Below are positions 1-7,710 of a stretch of 64,000 nucleotides of DNA, piece by piece. The position numbers were made by a program, and so were the translations under genes. The notes beneath the pieces were generated by a model that saw only the letters and a list, made by a program, of their open reading frames with translations, was not told the DNA's origin and ran no database searches. The stretch lies in the IMG/VR virus record IMGVR_UViG_3300043410_001917, positions 1-64,000 of that record. One strand, 5' to 3'. Origin of the DNA: a virus. Position 1 is the first letter of the stretch. Each line of letters begins with the position of its first letter.

Positions 1-1
1 T

Positions 2-55
2 GGTTTTTTTAGTGGTATTGTTTACATGGTTCTTTATTTAAAAGGATGGTTATGA
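2..55 (+). CDS. C-terminal end of an upstream gene (partial, hydrophobic)
   Basis: The frame starting at base 2 is open from the window edge and ends in TGA at 53-55, giving a hydrophobic tail (GFFSGIVYMVLYLKGWL) that looks like the end of a membrane helix. The stop overlaps the ATG at 52 of the next gene as ATGA, the same coupling seen repeatedly in the following genes. Only about 17 residues are visible, so no function can be given and the frame could be fortuitous. Confidence 0.4.
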   Translation, partial: GFFSGIVYMVLYLKGWL

Positions 56-291
56 AAAAACTTTTGGAATTTCTAAAAAATAATTTCAGCACATGGTTGA
101 CAACTATTCTAGCATGTGTTATAATTTACCAAATGTATAATATGGACACTAAACCGTCCGAATTTAAAGACTTTAAAGATGGTGTGCAAAACCATTTGGT
201 ATGGTCAATTAAAGGTGAATGTTTCTTTGTTCGTCCACACACAGAGCAAACAGTTTTCTTGGTTCGTGTGGCAGATTGTGATAAAAAATAA
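52..291 (+). CDS. small single-pass membrane protein, unknown function
   Basis: A protein of 79 residues with a basic N-terminus (MKKLLEFLKNN) and one hydrophobic segment (about residues 14-27, TWLTTILACVIIYQMY), then a polar domain with two cysteines. It looks like a signal anchor with the C-terminal part outside the cytoplasm. The ATG at 46 directly abuts AAAGG, whereas the ATG at 52 has that Shine-Dalgarno at a proper six-base spacing, so 52 is chosen. I do not recognise a family. Confidence 0.6.
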   Translation: MKKLLEFLKNNFSTWLTTILACVIIYQMYNMDTKPSEFKDFKDGVQNHLVWSIKGECFFVRPHTEQTVFLVRVADCDKK

Positions 292-300
292 GGAGTCACT

Positions 301-627
301 ATGAGTTTATTTGTTGAAGTTAATTCCGTTGATAAAGGATGTCCAGTCATCATCAACTTGGATCACATTATCGAAATTGCACCTTTGGCCAGTGGTGGTT
401 GTGCTCTGTTCACACAAGATAGTGCTGGTATGAATTCTAAAAACGCTATGCGTGTTTCGGATAGTTATAATCTATTCAAACAATTTGCTATGGAAACTGT
501 TACTCCCGAAGATATTGCTCGTAGATTCCCTAAAGCAAAACAGGAACATACTGCTGAATTTAAACCAGAACAAACACAAAAGAAAAAAGGTAAACAAGAA
601 TTTGATATTCCAAAATTTGGTGAATAA
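301..627 (+). CDS. conserved small phage protein, unknown function
   Basis: A 108-residue protein behind a clear AAGGAG site nine bases upstream. Residues 1-65 look like a small beta-rich domain (phrases such as VIINLDHIIEIAPL, loosely like FlbD-type small proteins). The last 40 residues are charged and probably disordered (KPEQTQKKKGKQ). It lies two bases before the next gene in a run of small co-oriented genes upstream of phoH. Function unknown. Confidence 0.65.
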   Translation: MSLFVEVNSVDKGCPVIINLDHIIEIAPLASGGCALFTQDSAGMNSKNAMRVSDSYNLFKQFAMETVTPEDIARRFPKAKQEHTAEFKPEQTQKKKGKQEFDIPKFGE

Positions 628-629
628 AA

Positions 630-827
630 ATGAAATTCACATTGGTGTGTCAGTATCCAATTTACGATGAATTCACTGCTCGTAATGTTTCACCATATGG
701 TGACAAATTAACAAGTGAATTTGATGCTGTCGAATTGGATGTAATACTAGAAAACTTCACAATGTTCCTGCGTGGGTGTGGATTTCACCCTGATGGATAC
801 CTAACCTTTGTTCCACACGATGAATGA
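630..827 (+). CDS. conserved small phage protein, unknown function
   Basis: A 65-residue acidic protein starting two bases after the previous stop and overlapping the next gene (ATG at 820 inside its 3' end). No signal peptide, membrane segment or known motif is visible. The pattern of short acidic helices around VELDVILENFTMFLRGCGF and the tight coupling to neighbours support a real gene. Function unknown. Confidence 0.6.
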   Translation: MKFTLVCQYPIYDEFTARNVSPYGDKLTSEFDAVELDVILENFTMFLRGCGFHPDGYLTFVPHDE

Positions 828-1113
828 TTTATTAAAACCTACTTTTGATTGGATAAGAAGTGATTGGCACAGTAATCGTATCCGTTTTATTGTTGAGCTT
901 GTTGCTTGGGCTATTAGTATTGGGTGTAGTATTACAATGGCAATCACCGTCCCCAACCCACCGTTGTTGGGCTTGTATCCTGTTTGGATTACTGGTTGTG
1001 CCCTTTACGCTTGGGCTGCTTTCACTCGTAGGTCGTTTGGTATGCTTGCTAACTACATTCTGTTGACAAGTATCGATACCATTGGTTTGATGAGGATGTT
1101 ATGGAATCTTTAA
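820..1113 (+). CDS. multi-pass small membrane protein
   Basis: A 97-residue protein with three likely membrane helices: about residues 24-43 (LVAWAISIGCSITMAI), 47-67 (PPLLGLYPVWITGCALYAWA) and 72-95. The N-terminal 20 residues are polar with basic and Trp residues (FDWIRSDWHSNRIR). ATG at 820 overlaps the previous stop and is preferred to the upstream TTG at 808. It could be a phage envelope protein or transporter fragment. Similar small membrane proteins occur in marine T4-like phages, but no function can be assigned. Confidence 0.6.
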   Translation: MNDLLKPTFDWIRSDWHSNRIRFIVELVAWAISIGCSITMAITVPNPPLLGLYPVWITGCALYAWAAFTRRSFGMLANYILLTSIDTIGLMRMLWNL

Positions 1114-1382
1114 ACACACAACAAGTCATTGGTAATTATAATTCAGTTGGTTCTGTTTATCAAAGTGGTGGTTCTTTTAAAATTGAAGTTCCACAAGTTT
1201 CTATGATGGTTGCAAAACCACTATCATACGAATTTCGTGTGGTTGAACATGTTGATGAAACCGGTGCAATAAAAAAAGTTGGATTACAATATTCTGTGCA
1301 TGAACACGACAGTTATGGTGTCCGCCAATTGCGCCAAGGTTGGACCGATGTTCAACGTATTCAACAACCATATGCTGAGTAA
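1101..1382 (+). CDS. hypothetical phage protein
   Basis: A 93-residue soluble protein overlapping its upstream neighbour by 13 bases and its downstream neighbour by 11. The first 30 residues are Gly/Ser/Asn-rich and the rest is a mixed alpha/beta domain (YEFRVVEHVDETGAIKKVGL). No catalytic motif is visible. It belongs to the translationally coupled run of small genes before phoH. Confidence 0.55.
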   Translation: MESLNTQQVIGNYNSVGSVYQSGGSFKIEVPQVSMMVAKPLSYEFRVVEHVDETGAIKKVGLQYSVHEHDSYGVRQLRQGWTDVQRIQQPYAE

Positions 1383-1533
1383 ATGGTGGCGCCTGTGGGC
1401 AAAAGCCCTAGGTGATAAAAGTGGTAATAATGACCATGAGGCAAATATAATTGCTTGCCTAAGAACTATAATTGTGTTAACATACATCATCACAAACCTT
1501 TTTATTATTGCTGGCGTAATCCGCCATTGGTGA
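1372..1533 (+). CDS. small membrane protein with one C-terminal helix
   Basis: A 53-residue protein: a basic, Trp-rich amphipathic start (MLSKWWRLWAKALGDK), a short acidic linker, then a hydrophobic segment from residue 28 on (LRTIIVLTYIITNLFIIAGV) ending in IRHW. The same frame is open upstream to 1279, but ATG at 1372 overlaps the previous stop and matches the coupling seen around it, so the longer form is rejected. Small proteins of this layout are common in T4-like marine phages. Function unknown. Confidence 0.6.
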   Translation: MLSKWWRLWAKALGDKSGNNDHEANIIACLRTIIVLTYIITNLFIIAGVIRHW

Positions 1534-1534
1534 C

Positions 1535-2107
1535 ATGAACATCTTTTACCTTGACCCTAACCCCAAAACCTGTGCTGAAATGCATTGTGATAAGCACGTG
1601 GTTAAAATGATTATCGAATATGCTCAGCTTCTTTCTACTGCTCATAGGTTCCTTGATGGCATACCTGAACGTTTGCACCGAGAGGCAACTGGCCGACAAT
1701 ACACCCGCTATACTCTTTCAGATAGTCGTGATGATGTGCTTTATAGTGCCACTCATATCAACCACCCTTCAGCTATTTGGGTGAGAGAAGATGAGAAACA
1801 TTATCGCTGGCTGTTTCTAATGTGGTGTGAACTACTTGATGAATACACACATCGATATGGTAAAATTCATTCTTGTGCAAGGTTGCAATCAGCCCTAAGT
1901 TCACCACCATTTAATATCCCTTATGGTAATGAATGGTTTGCACCAACGCCAGCCATGCCTGTTGACCTCAAAGTTTTGTCGGACAATCCAGTTCCAGGTC
2001 GTAAATATGATTCACTCAAGTCGTATCATAAATACTATATAATGGAAAAAGTCCGTTTCGCCAAATGGAAAAATCGTAACACACCTGATTGGTTTCAACC
2101 CGCATGA
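1535..2107 (+). CDS. conserved phage protein with pyrimidine-dimer-glycosylase-like start
   Basis: A 190-residue soluble protein. Its N-terminus (MNIFYLDPNPKTCAEMHCD then KHVVKMIIEYAQLLSTAHR) resembles a family found widely in large marine phages and vaguely the start of T4-DenV-type pyrimidine-dimer glycosylases. The rest is rich in His, Trp and Tyr (HYRWLFLMWCELLDEYTHRY). I would call it a conserved phage protein with possible DNA-repair or nucleic-acid role. The assignment is from memory of sequence shape, not from a search. It overlaps the next gene by four bases (ATGA). Confidence 0.6.
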   Translation: MNIFYLDPNPKTCAEMHCDKHVVKMIIEYAQLLSTAHRFLDGIPERLHREATGRQYTRYTLSDSRDDVLYSATHINHPSAIWVREDEKHYRWLFLMWCELLDEYTHRYGKIHSCARLQSALSSPPFNIPYGNEWFAPTPAMPVDLKVLSDNPVPGRKYDSLKSYHKYYIMEKVRFAKWKNRNTPDWFQPA

Positions 2108-2382
2108 TTTATACTTTTTTGAATAAAAACACAAATGAGATTGAAGAACATACGATGCGCCTAGCTGAATATGATGAATTCAAAGAAAAAAATCCCCACC
2201 TAGAACGTTATTTTGGACCTGATAGTATTCCAGGTCTTGGTGATGGTATGCGTATGGACACACCAGGAGTTGGTAAGGCTGACTCCACATTCGAAAAGTA
2301 TGTCATCAATCGTATGAAAGAATCAATACCTGGAAATACGATTAAAACTGGCCATAAAACCAAAATGCAAAGAGAGTGGTAA
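2104..2382 (+). CDS. conserved T4-like phage protein, unknown function
   Basis: A 92-residue protein starting in ATGA overlap with the upstream stop. The first half (MIYTFLNKNTNEIEEHTMRL) has the shape of short phage proteins that begin with a two-stranded sheet describing a FmdB-like fold but lacking its cysteines. The second half is Gly-rich then basic (GLGDGMRMDTPGVGK). Similar proteins sit near phoH in cyanophage-type genomes. No activity is assignable. Confidence 0.55.
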   Translation: MIYTFLNKNTNEIEEHTMRLAEYDEFKEKNPHLERYFGPDSIPGLGDGMRMDTPGVGKADSTFEKYVINRMKESIPGNTIKTGHKTKMQREW

Positions 2383-2564
2383 TGGCTCAGATACCAGCAC
2401 TATTTTTACCCAAAAAAAATGAGGAAAAACCTCAAGTAAAAAAGCAAGAAAAGAAAAGGAAGAAACCGCCCGTGGACAAAAAGGTTTCTGCAATATTAAA
2501 AGGGAGAATTGATGGTTACAAAAAAAACAACGGCCAAATACGCAGCAGAATACTTGCAGGATGA
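2382..2564 (+). CDS. small, very basic protein
   Basis: A 60-residue protein coupled to the previous gene as TAATG and overlapping phoH by 53 bases. After MAQIPALFLPKK it is dominated by Lys, Pro and Gln (about one third Lys/Arg), so it is probably disordered and may bind nucleic acid. The long overlap with phoH and low complexity make it less certain than its neighbours. Confidence 0.45.
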   Translation: MAQIPALFLPKKNEEKPQVKKQEKKRKKPPVDKKVSAILKGRIDGYKKNNGQIRSRILAG

Positions 2565-3276
2565 TGAACACAAAACAAGACACCAACCAGTAATCAACAA
2601 TTCATTGAAAATAAAACCAGACCATTTAAAAACATTTGAACCATTAACGGAGAATCAGAGATTATTTTTTGAAATGTATAAAGGCGGCGCCTACTTTATG
2701 GGACTGTTCGGCAGTCCTGGAGTAGGCAAAACTTTTTTGGCACTCTATAAAGCACTTGAAGAAGTTTTGGACAAATCAAACTCATTCAGACAAGTGGTAG
2801 TTGTAAGGTCATTGGTACAATTACGTGATGTTGGTTTTTTACCAGGTGATTTAAATGAGAAACAAGAAATTTATGAATTACCATACAAAGAGATTGCTTC
2901 TACATTATTTGGTAGACCAGATGCATGGGATAGGTTAAAGGAGCAAGGATATGTCAGGTTTATTTCCACTACTGCTATACGTGGCATTTCTATTGATGAT
3001 GCTATTATTATTGTGGATGAAAATCAAAATCTTAATTGGTCGGAAGTCAACACAATCATTACCAGAGTTGGACACCGTTCAAAAATCATCTTCTCAGGAG
3101 ATTTTAAACAAACAGATTTGATTAAGAGTAACAAAGACCAAACAGCATTCCACAGTTTCTTGGAAGTGGCAAGAAAGATGCCATCCTTTCAGGAAATCTA
3201 CTTTACACCAGACGATATTGTTCGTTCTAGTCTAGTAAAACAATGGATTGTGGCGTGTGAAGAATTAGGATATTAA
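2512..3276 (+). CDS. phoH: PhoH-like P-loop ATPase
   Basis: A 254-residue PhoH-family protein. The ATP-binding P-loop GSPGVGKT is at residues 67-74 and the Walker B region IIIVDENQNLNW at about 164-175. The domain is preceded by about 40 residues of polar, His-rich N-terminus, and the total matches stand-alone PhoH ATPases. PhoH is a common auxiliary gene of marine phages. Family members have RNA helicase or ribonuclease roles, and its link to phosphate stress in phages is unproven. GGGAG lies upstream of ATG 2512. The gene directly abuts the following oxygenase, with no intergenic bases. Confidence 0.93.
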   Translation: MVTKKTTAKYAAEYLQDDEHKTRHQPVINNSLKIKPDHLKTFEPLTENQRLFFEMYKGGAYFMGLFGSPGVGKTFLALYKALEEVLDKSNSFRQVVVVRSLVQLRDVGFLPGDLNEKQEIYELPYKEIASTLFGRPDAWDRLKEQGYVRFISTTAIRGISIDDAIIIVDENQNLNWSEVNTIITRVGHRSKIIFSGDFKQTDLIKSNKDQTAFHSFLEVARKMPSFQEIYFTPDDIVRSSLVKQWIVACEELGY

Positions 3277-3903
3277 ATGATAAACACTATTAAACATGAA
3301 ATGTGGTCAACACCTATATGGATTGCTGACACAGGTTTTGATAAATATTTCAATGATATTATGTTGATGGAATTGAGAGAAGAACGTGACAACAATAGGT
3401 TTGATATCTATAATATATGGAATGTTAAATCGGAAAAGTTGCAAATGGTGAAGGAGAAATTGTTAGAATTACACAAACAAGAACTGTTTGAGTATTTGAA
3501 TCAAAATCATCCAGCTGGTTATGAACCATATCTATCAAATGGTTGGTTGAATTATTTTAATACCGGAGAAGGTCTGACTTTACATGACCATGCAGGATCT
3601 TTACTGGCTGCAACATATTATGTAAGTGTGCCAGAAAATTCAGGCGATATATATTTTAATGATCCTAGAGGTGCGGTCGATTGGGATTGGCGCTGTGATG
3701 GAAAAGTTAAATACACTTCCAAGTTAATTAGAATCAAACCAAAAGCGGGCCAAATTATTATGTTTCCTGCATTTCTCTTTCATGGTGTCGAAGAAAACAA
3801 ATCAAATAAACCAAGAATTACAGTTACAACAAATATAATAAATGGAGACATAAAAAACCCTCCAAAAACATTAATAAATAAGCTCTATGATAAACTACTC
3901 TAA
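3277..3903 (+). CDS. putative 2OG-Fe(II) oxygenase (PF13759-like), cassette copy 1
   Basis: A 208-residue protein with the double-stranded beta-helix signature of 2-oxoglutarate/Fe(II) dioxygenases. The proximal motif LHDHAGS (H103, D104, H105) is followed by TYYVSVPENSGDIYFNDPRG, then the distal His in MFPAFLFHGVEEN (H169) and an Arg in KPRITV that would bind 2OG. These enzymes hydroxylate or otherwise oxidise amino-acid side chains or small molecules. It begins immediately after phoH and precedes the Asn/Cys-rich protein by 12 bases, so the likely substrate could be that protein (inference). The N-terminus (MWSTPIWIADTGFD) matches the two other oxygenases in this cassette. Confidence 0.85.
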   Translation: MINTIKHEMWSTPIWIADTGFDKYFNDIMLMELREERDNNRFDIYNIWNVKSEKLQMVKEKLLELHKQELFEYLNQNHPAGYEPYLSNGWLNYFNTGEGLTLHDHAGSLLAATYYVSVPENSGDIYFNDPRGAVDWDWRCDGKVKYTSKLIRIKPKAGQIIMFPAFLFHGVEENKSNKPRITVTTNIINGDIKNPPKTLINKLYDKLL

Positions 3904-3915
3904 AACGGAATAAAA

Positions 3916-4323
3916 ATGACCACGCCAACCTCAGGTGCGATATCCTTCTCCAATGTTAATTCTGAAACAGGCCTTGCTGCTGGTGGAGCTTCTTCCAACA
4001 TGAGTTGGGTTAAGGACAATTCGAAAACCAGTGTTGGTGGAAGCACCGGTGTAGTCAAAGACATGGGTTCATTATACAATAAGGCCTATTATCAAAACAA
4101 TATGGGTGGTGCTTGTAATAATGGTAACTGCACCAATCAATGTAATTGTGGTAATATAAATTGTAATAATTGTGTTATTAGTGGAACTGTAAATTGTGCT
4201 AATTGTGACACTCAAAAATATTTACAACCAAATTGTAATTGTAATTGCACATATAATTGCACTACCACGACCACCTCATACAATTGTAATTGTGATTGTT
4301 GGATTTGTGCTTGCACTTGGTAA
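3916..4323 (+). CDS. Asn/Cys-rich protein, candidate substrate of the radical SAM maturase
   Basis: A 135-residue protein in two parts. Residues 1-66 are Ser/Gly/Thr/Asn-rich and start MTTPTSGAISFSNVN, the kind of N-terminus seen on virion or tail-associated proteins of marine T4-like phages. Residues 67-135 contain 17 Cys and 17 Asn in 69 residues, and 12 of the Cys follow Asn directly (NC dipeptides, e.g. CNCNCTYNC, YNCNCDCWICACTW). No signal peptide or known domain is seen. The gene sits 27 bases before a radical SAM/SPASM maturase, the classic order for a modified peptide and its enzyme. Alternatives are a metal-binding (metallothionein-like) protein or a disulfide- or thioether-stapled virion decoration. 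Confidence 0.75.
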   Translation: MTTPTSGAISFSNVNSETGLAAGGASSNMSWVKDNSKTSVGGSTGVVKDMGSLYNKAYYQNNMGGACNNGNCTNQCNCGNINCNNCVISGTVNCANCDTQKYLQPNCNCNCTYNCTTTTTSYNCNCDCWICACTW

Positions 4324-4350
4324 TTTAATACATTAATTTATAGGATAATT

Positions 4351-5790
4351 ATGAAATTTGAGATTCTTGCTGAACACTATACTGGTGATAGAAAAACATT
4401 CATTTATGACAATGAAACGAATATACTATCAACTGAAGATGGATTTGTTTTTGAATATCCAGAAATTAAACAACACAATCTAAAAGAAACTAAACCATTT
4501 TCAAAATATGATCCTTTAAAAAAATCAAAAGATATTACACTTATTAAGATTCAATTAGGATTATCTTGTAATTACACTTGTGATTATTGTTCACAACGTT
4601 TTGTTGAACGTCCACCAGAAACATCCAAAAAAGACATTGAAGATTTTATGAAAAAATTGGAAGTGTTGAATATAACTGAAGAACGTGGATTGCGTGTTGA
4701 ATTTTGGGGTGGAGAACCTCTTGTTTACTGGAAAACCTTAAAACCTTTAGCTGAAGCAATTGCTGAAAAATTTGGTCATTGGAAAAATAAACCAAGCTTT
4801 GGTATGGTAACTAATGGTTCACTTTTAACAAGAGAAATTTGTTCTTGGTTGTATTATATGAATTTTGGTGTTGGCATTAGTCACGATGGACCAAATCAAG
4901 ATGTTCGTGGACCAGATCCATTTGATGATGAAAACAAAAAGAAAATTATATTAGAATTTTATAAAATTATGAAAACACAAAATCGTATTAGTTTTAATGC
5001 GATGATGAATGCTAAGAACACGAACAGAAAAGAAATTAGAGATTGGTTTATTGCACTAACTGGTGATAAAGATGTTCCGATTGGAGAAGGTGGTATGATT
5101 GATGCATATGACGATGCGGCCGTATCATTATCAATTTCAAGTAAAAGTGAACATTTTGAATATAGACGAAATGCTTTCAATGATATACACACAGAAGGTA
5201 AAGAATTAAATTTTGTGTCGGTTCTTAGTAAAGTGGATGATTTTGTAAATCGTCTATTAAACCACATTGAATCAAAATATGTTGGTCAAAAATGTGGGAT
5301 GGAAAATGAGGACACAATTGCTCTTGACCTGAAAGGTAATATTGTCACTTGTCAAAACGTTTCAATTGTAGAAAATAGTAAAAATGGTGAACCACATTAT
5401 GGTGGCAACTTGGAAGACTATGACAATGTTCAATTAACATCTGTTACACATTGGAAAAATCGAGTGAGTTGTGGTGATTGTCCTGTATTACACCTATGTA
5501 AAGGTTCTTGTATGTATTTGGATGGCCATCATTGGGATGTAACTTGTAATTCTGCATATAGTGACAATGTAGTTTCTTTTGCGATTGCAATTTCCAGAAT
5601 AACAAATGGTTATATTCCTGTTACAATCAAAGCAGAAGGTTTACCCCTAGATAGACAAGATATTTGGGGAACAGTATATGAACACAAAGAAGAAACAACA
5701 AAGAAGATTATTCCTATCAAATTTGTTGCTGAAAAAATTGGCATGATTGACGATGTTGAGGTTTACGGTAAAACAACAGTAGGAAGTTAA
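4351..5790 (+). CDS. radical SAM/SPASM-domain peptide or protein maturase
   Basis: A 479-residue enzyme. The radical SAM cluster motif CNYTCDYC (C73, C77, C80) is followed by FWGGEPL (119-125). The C-terminal SPASM domain has the full seven-Cys pattern: C315, C334 (preceded by Gly at minus 5), C374-x2-C377-x5-C383-x3-C387 and C399. This is the auxiliary-cluster arrangement of maturases such as anaerobic sulfatase-maturating and sactipeptide/ranthipeptide enzymes, which modify Cys, Ser or other residues of a peptide. No sulfatase is nearby, while an Asn/Cys-rich protein is encoded just upstream. The first 60 residues could contain a substrate-recognition part, but I cannot show that. The gene is more AT-rich than phoH. 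Confidence 0.93.
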   Translation: MKFEILAEHYTGDRKTFIYDNETNILSTEDGFVFEYPEIKQHNLKETKPFSKYDPLKKSKDITLIKIQLGLSCNYTCDYCSQRFVERPPETSKKDIEDFMKKLEVLNITEERGLRVEFWGGEPLVYWKTLKPLAEAIAEKFGHWKNKPSFGMVTNGSLLTREICSWLYYMNFGVGISHDGPNQDVRGPDPFDDENKKKIILEFYKIMKTQNRISFNAMMNAKNTNRKEIRDWFIALTGDKDVPIGEGGMIDAYDDAAVSLSISSKSEHFEYRRNAFNDIHTEGKELNFVSVLSKVDDFVNRLLNHIESKYVGQKCGMENEDTIALDLKGNIVTCQNVSIVENSKNGEPHYGGNLEDYDNVQLTSVTHWKNRVSCGDCPVLHLCKGSCMYLDGHHWDVTCNSAYSDNVVSFAIAISRITNGYIPVTIKAEGLPLDRQDIWGTVYEHKEETTKKIIPIKFVAEKIGMIDDVEVYGKTTVGS

Positions 5791-5791
5791 A

Positions 5792-6502
5792 ATGTCTGAA
5801 CATTTAAACAATAACATAGAAATATTAAAAAAAGTATCCGGATGTAATGTTGAGTTGGTGAATATACCACCTCTAATAAAATCGCAAATTGATGTTGAAA
5901 GTGTGATGTTTAAATTTACAAAAAAGGGTAGAGTAGTAAATTTAATAATTCCATCTATATCTGCTGATTTCGACCACAGGTCTACAAATACACATGAAAA
6001 ATCAGAAGATTTTTTATATGCTGTTAAACAAATAATGTCAATTTTAGAATCTAACAATCAAGATGAAATTATAAAATTAAAAACTGAAATGCGAGGTGGT
6101 GGCCACGATGCACCTTGGCCAGAAATTTTGTGGCCATTATCTTTTTTTATTGACACTTCAACACATAGAATTATTATTATGAGATATGTGTATCTTGTTA
6201 CCGAATATGACGAGTGTTTATCATTATTGGTTGAAGGATTAAAAAAAATTGAAGGTGTTGTAAAAGTAGAAGTGAGAAAACGTTTAGAAGATAAAGATAA
6301 TGATGTATATTTTATTAGTTGCCACATTGATGATTTGATTTATCCTGGTATAACCAACTCTATGGTTGATTGTCATTCAGATGTTGAAACACATGAAATG
6401 ATAATTCAAAATGTCATCACAACGATACACAGTAACAAAATTAGAAACACAATGATGAATGATAGTATGCATTTTAACGAGGAAATTCATACACAACAAT
6501 GA
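5792..6502 (+). CDS. unknown protein of the modification cassette
   Basis: A 236-residue soluble protein that starts one base after the radical SAM stop and ends ten bases before the second oxygenase. It has no signal peptide, no Cys cluster and no recognised catalytic motif. A central stretch (MRGGGHDAPWPEILWPLSFF) stands out, followed by an alternating beta/alpha region (IIIMRYVYLVTEYDECLSLL) that could be a ferredoxin-like or RRE-like fold. Position between modification enzymes suggests a partner such as a recognition or scaffold protein, but that is inference. Confidence 0.7.
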   Translation: MSEHLNNNIEILKKVSGCNVELVNIPPLIKSQIDVESVMFKFTKKGRVVNLIIPSISADFDHRSTNTHEKSEDFLYAVKQIMSILESNNQDEIIKLKTEMRGGGHDAPWPEILWPLSFFIDTSTHRIIIMRYVYLVTEYDECLSLLVEGLKKIEGVVKVEVRKRLEDKDNDVYFISCHIDDLIYPGITNSMVDCHSDVETHEMIIQNVITTIHSNKIRNTMMNDSMHFNEEIHTQQ

Positions 6503-6512
6503 GATAATATAA

Positions 6513-7178
6513 ATGAAATGTGAAAATATTTTTGGTTTTCCTGTTGTTAGGATAAACTGTGAAGATGAATTAATATATAAAAATGAAGAATTAACTAAGA
6601 GTGTTAATTTCGTTTTTAATTCAAACCGTGTTATTTACCGTGATAGGTCGCTAAAAGGTGATTCACATAAAGGTGGTGGTTTAACTACTGCAAGTGAAAG
6701 TTATCTTTCTATCGTGGAACTTCCTGGTGCTCAACCACTAAAGAAATGGGTGAGCGAACAATTCCTAAAAGTAAAAGATACGATGGGTTGCACATACAAA
6801 GGTGACTCAATTTATTTCAAAAGAAGTTGGGCCAATCGTTTATATCGTGGCGGCCACGGATTGGTTCACAACCATGCCAAAATCGACAACTTCATATCCC
6901 AAATGACTGACTATGCCCGTAAGGATTTTAATCCTGATGCAGTTGGAATACTCTATGTTGATGTTCCAGAAAGTTCATCCAATCTTGTTTTTATTAACAA
7001 TGGTAGAACCCAAACCTGGATTGATGAGTATGATGAACTTGACACACACTGGATTACACCGATTGAAGGACAACTTGTGATACATCCACCAGAACTATGT
7101 CATGCTGTGAGTATTCATCATAACAATCTTCCACGTAATGTTTTTGTGTTTGATATTGATTATGTTGATGAAGAATGA
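6513..7178 (+). CDS. putative 2OG-Fe(II) oxygenase, cassette copy 2
   Basis: A 221-residue protein of the phage 2OG-Fe(II) oxygenase type. It begins MKCENIFGFPVVRINCED. It has SWANRLYRGGHGLVHNHAK, where HNH supplies the proximal metal ligands, then ILYVDVPESSSNLVFINNG, the distal PPELCHAVSIHH and NVFVFDIDY near the end. The proximal motif is HxH rather than HxD, as in several PF13759 proteins. Base composition here (one sampled line is 40 percent G+C) is closer to the phage backbone than to its AT-rich neighbours. It overlaps copy 3 by 11 bases. Confidence 0.75.
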   Translation: MKCENIFGFPVVRINCEDELIYKNEELTKSVNFVFNSNRVIYRDRSLKGDSHKGGGLTTASESYLSIVELPGAQPLKKWVSEQFLKVKDTMGCTYKGDSIYFKRSWANRLYRGGHGLVHNHAKIDNFISQMTDYARKDFNPDAVGILYVDVPESSSNLVFINNGRTQTWIDEYDELDTHWITPIEGQLVIHPPELCHAVSIHHNNLPRNVFVFDIDYVDEE

Positions 7179-7701
7179 AAATCTTTTTGCTACTCCAATC
7201 TGGACACACAAACTAGATAAAGAAACAAATGATAATATTAAACAAGAAATTGTTAATTATCAGAAAAACACTAATCTGTTTGACTCGGATACCACTGGTA
7301 TCAAAAAACTAAAAAATACCATTGTTGAAGCATACGATTCTATTGCCATCGACCACCATTTTATGCGATACTATGGTGAAGTACATGGTCGACTAAATGT
7401 AATTGGTTATGGTGTTTGTGATACACCACATAATCATATTGGTAAAATGCTTGTTGGTGTTTACTATGTGCAGGTTGGTGAAAATACAGGTGATATTTTG
7501 TTACATGACCCAAGAGGTGGAGTCAACTGGCAGAATTTAAATTTTGATCCACAAGAAAAAGATCCTAATAAAACTTGTAGAACATATCATAGAATTAAAC
7601 CTGAAAATGGTTTCTTAATTTTGTTTCCTAGTTATTTGGTTCATTCTGTTGAAACAAATCTTAGTCAAGAAGATAGAATTTCTATCGTAATTAATATTTA
7701 A
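7168..7701 (+). CDS. putative 2OG-Fe(II) oxygenase, cassette copy 3
   Basis: A 177-residue protein starting at ATG 7168, inside the end of copy 2. The frame is open upstream to 7138, but MKNENLFATPIW is the conserved start of this family. The body shows the typical PF13759 layout: DTPHNHIGKMLVGVYYVQV with HxH ligands, NTGDILLHDPRGG, then RIKPENGFLILFPSYLVHSVETN with the distal His and DRISIVINI with the 2OG-binding Arg. It closely parallels copy 1, including the DPRG turn, so 1 and 3 look like paralogues. Substrate unknown; the context suggests a modified peptide or virion protein. Confidence 0.85.
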   Translation: MKNENLFATPIWTHKLDKETNDNIKQEIVNYQKNTNLFDSDTTGIKKLKNTIVEAYDSIAIDHHFMRYYGEVHGRLNVIGYGVCDTPHNHIGKMLVGVYYVQVGENTGDILLHDPRGGVNWQNLNFDPQEKDPNKTCRTYHRIKPENGFLILFPSYLVHSVETNLSQEDRISIVINI

Positions 7702-7710
7702 GGAACATAT

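Noticed and set aside
1279-1371. Longer N-terminus of the small membrane protein at 1372
   Set aside because: It would overlap the previous gene by over 100 bases, while ATG 1372 gives normal coupling.
3916-4323. Metallothionein as the primary call for the Cys-rich protein
   Set aside because: The NC-dominated pattern, long virion-like N-terminus and linked SPASM maturase make a modification substrate more likely; metal binding is kept as an alternative.
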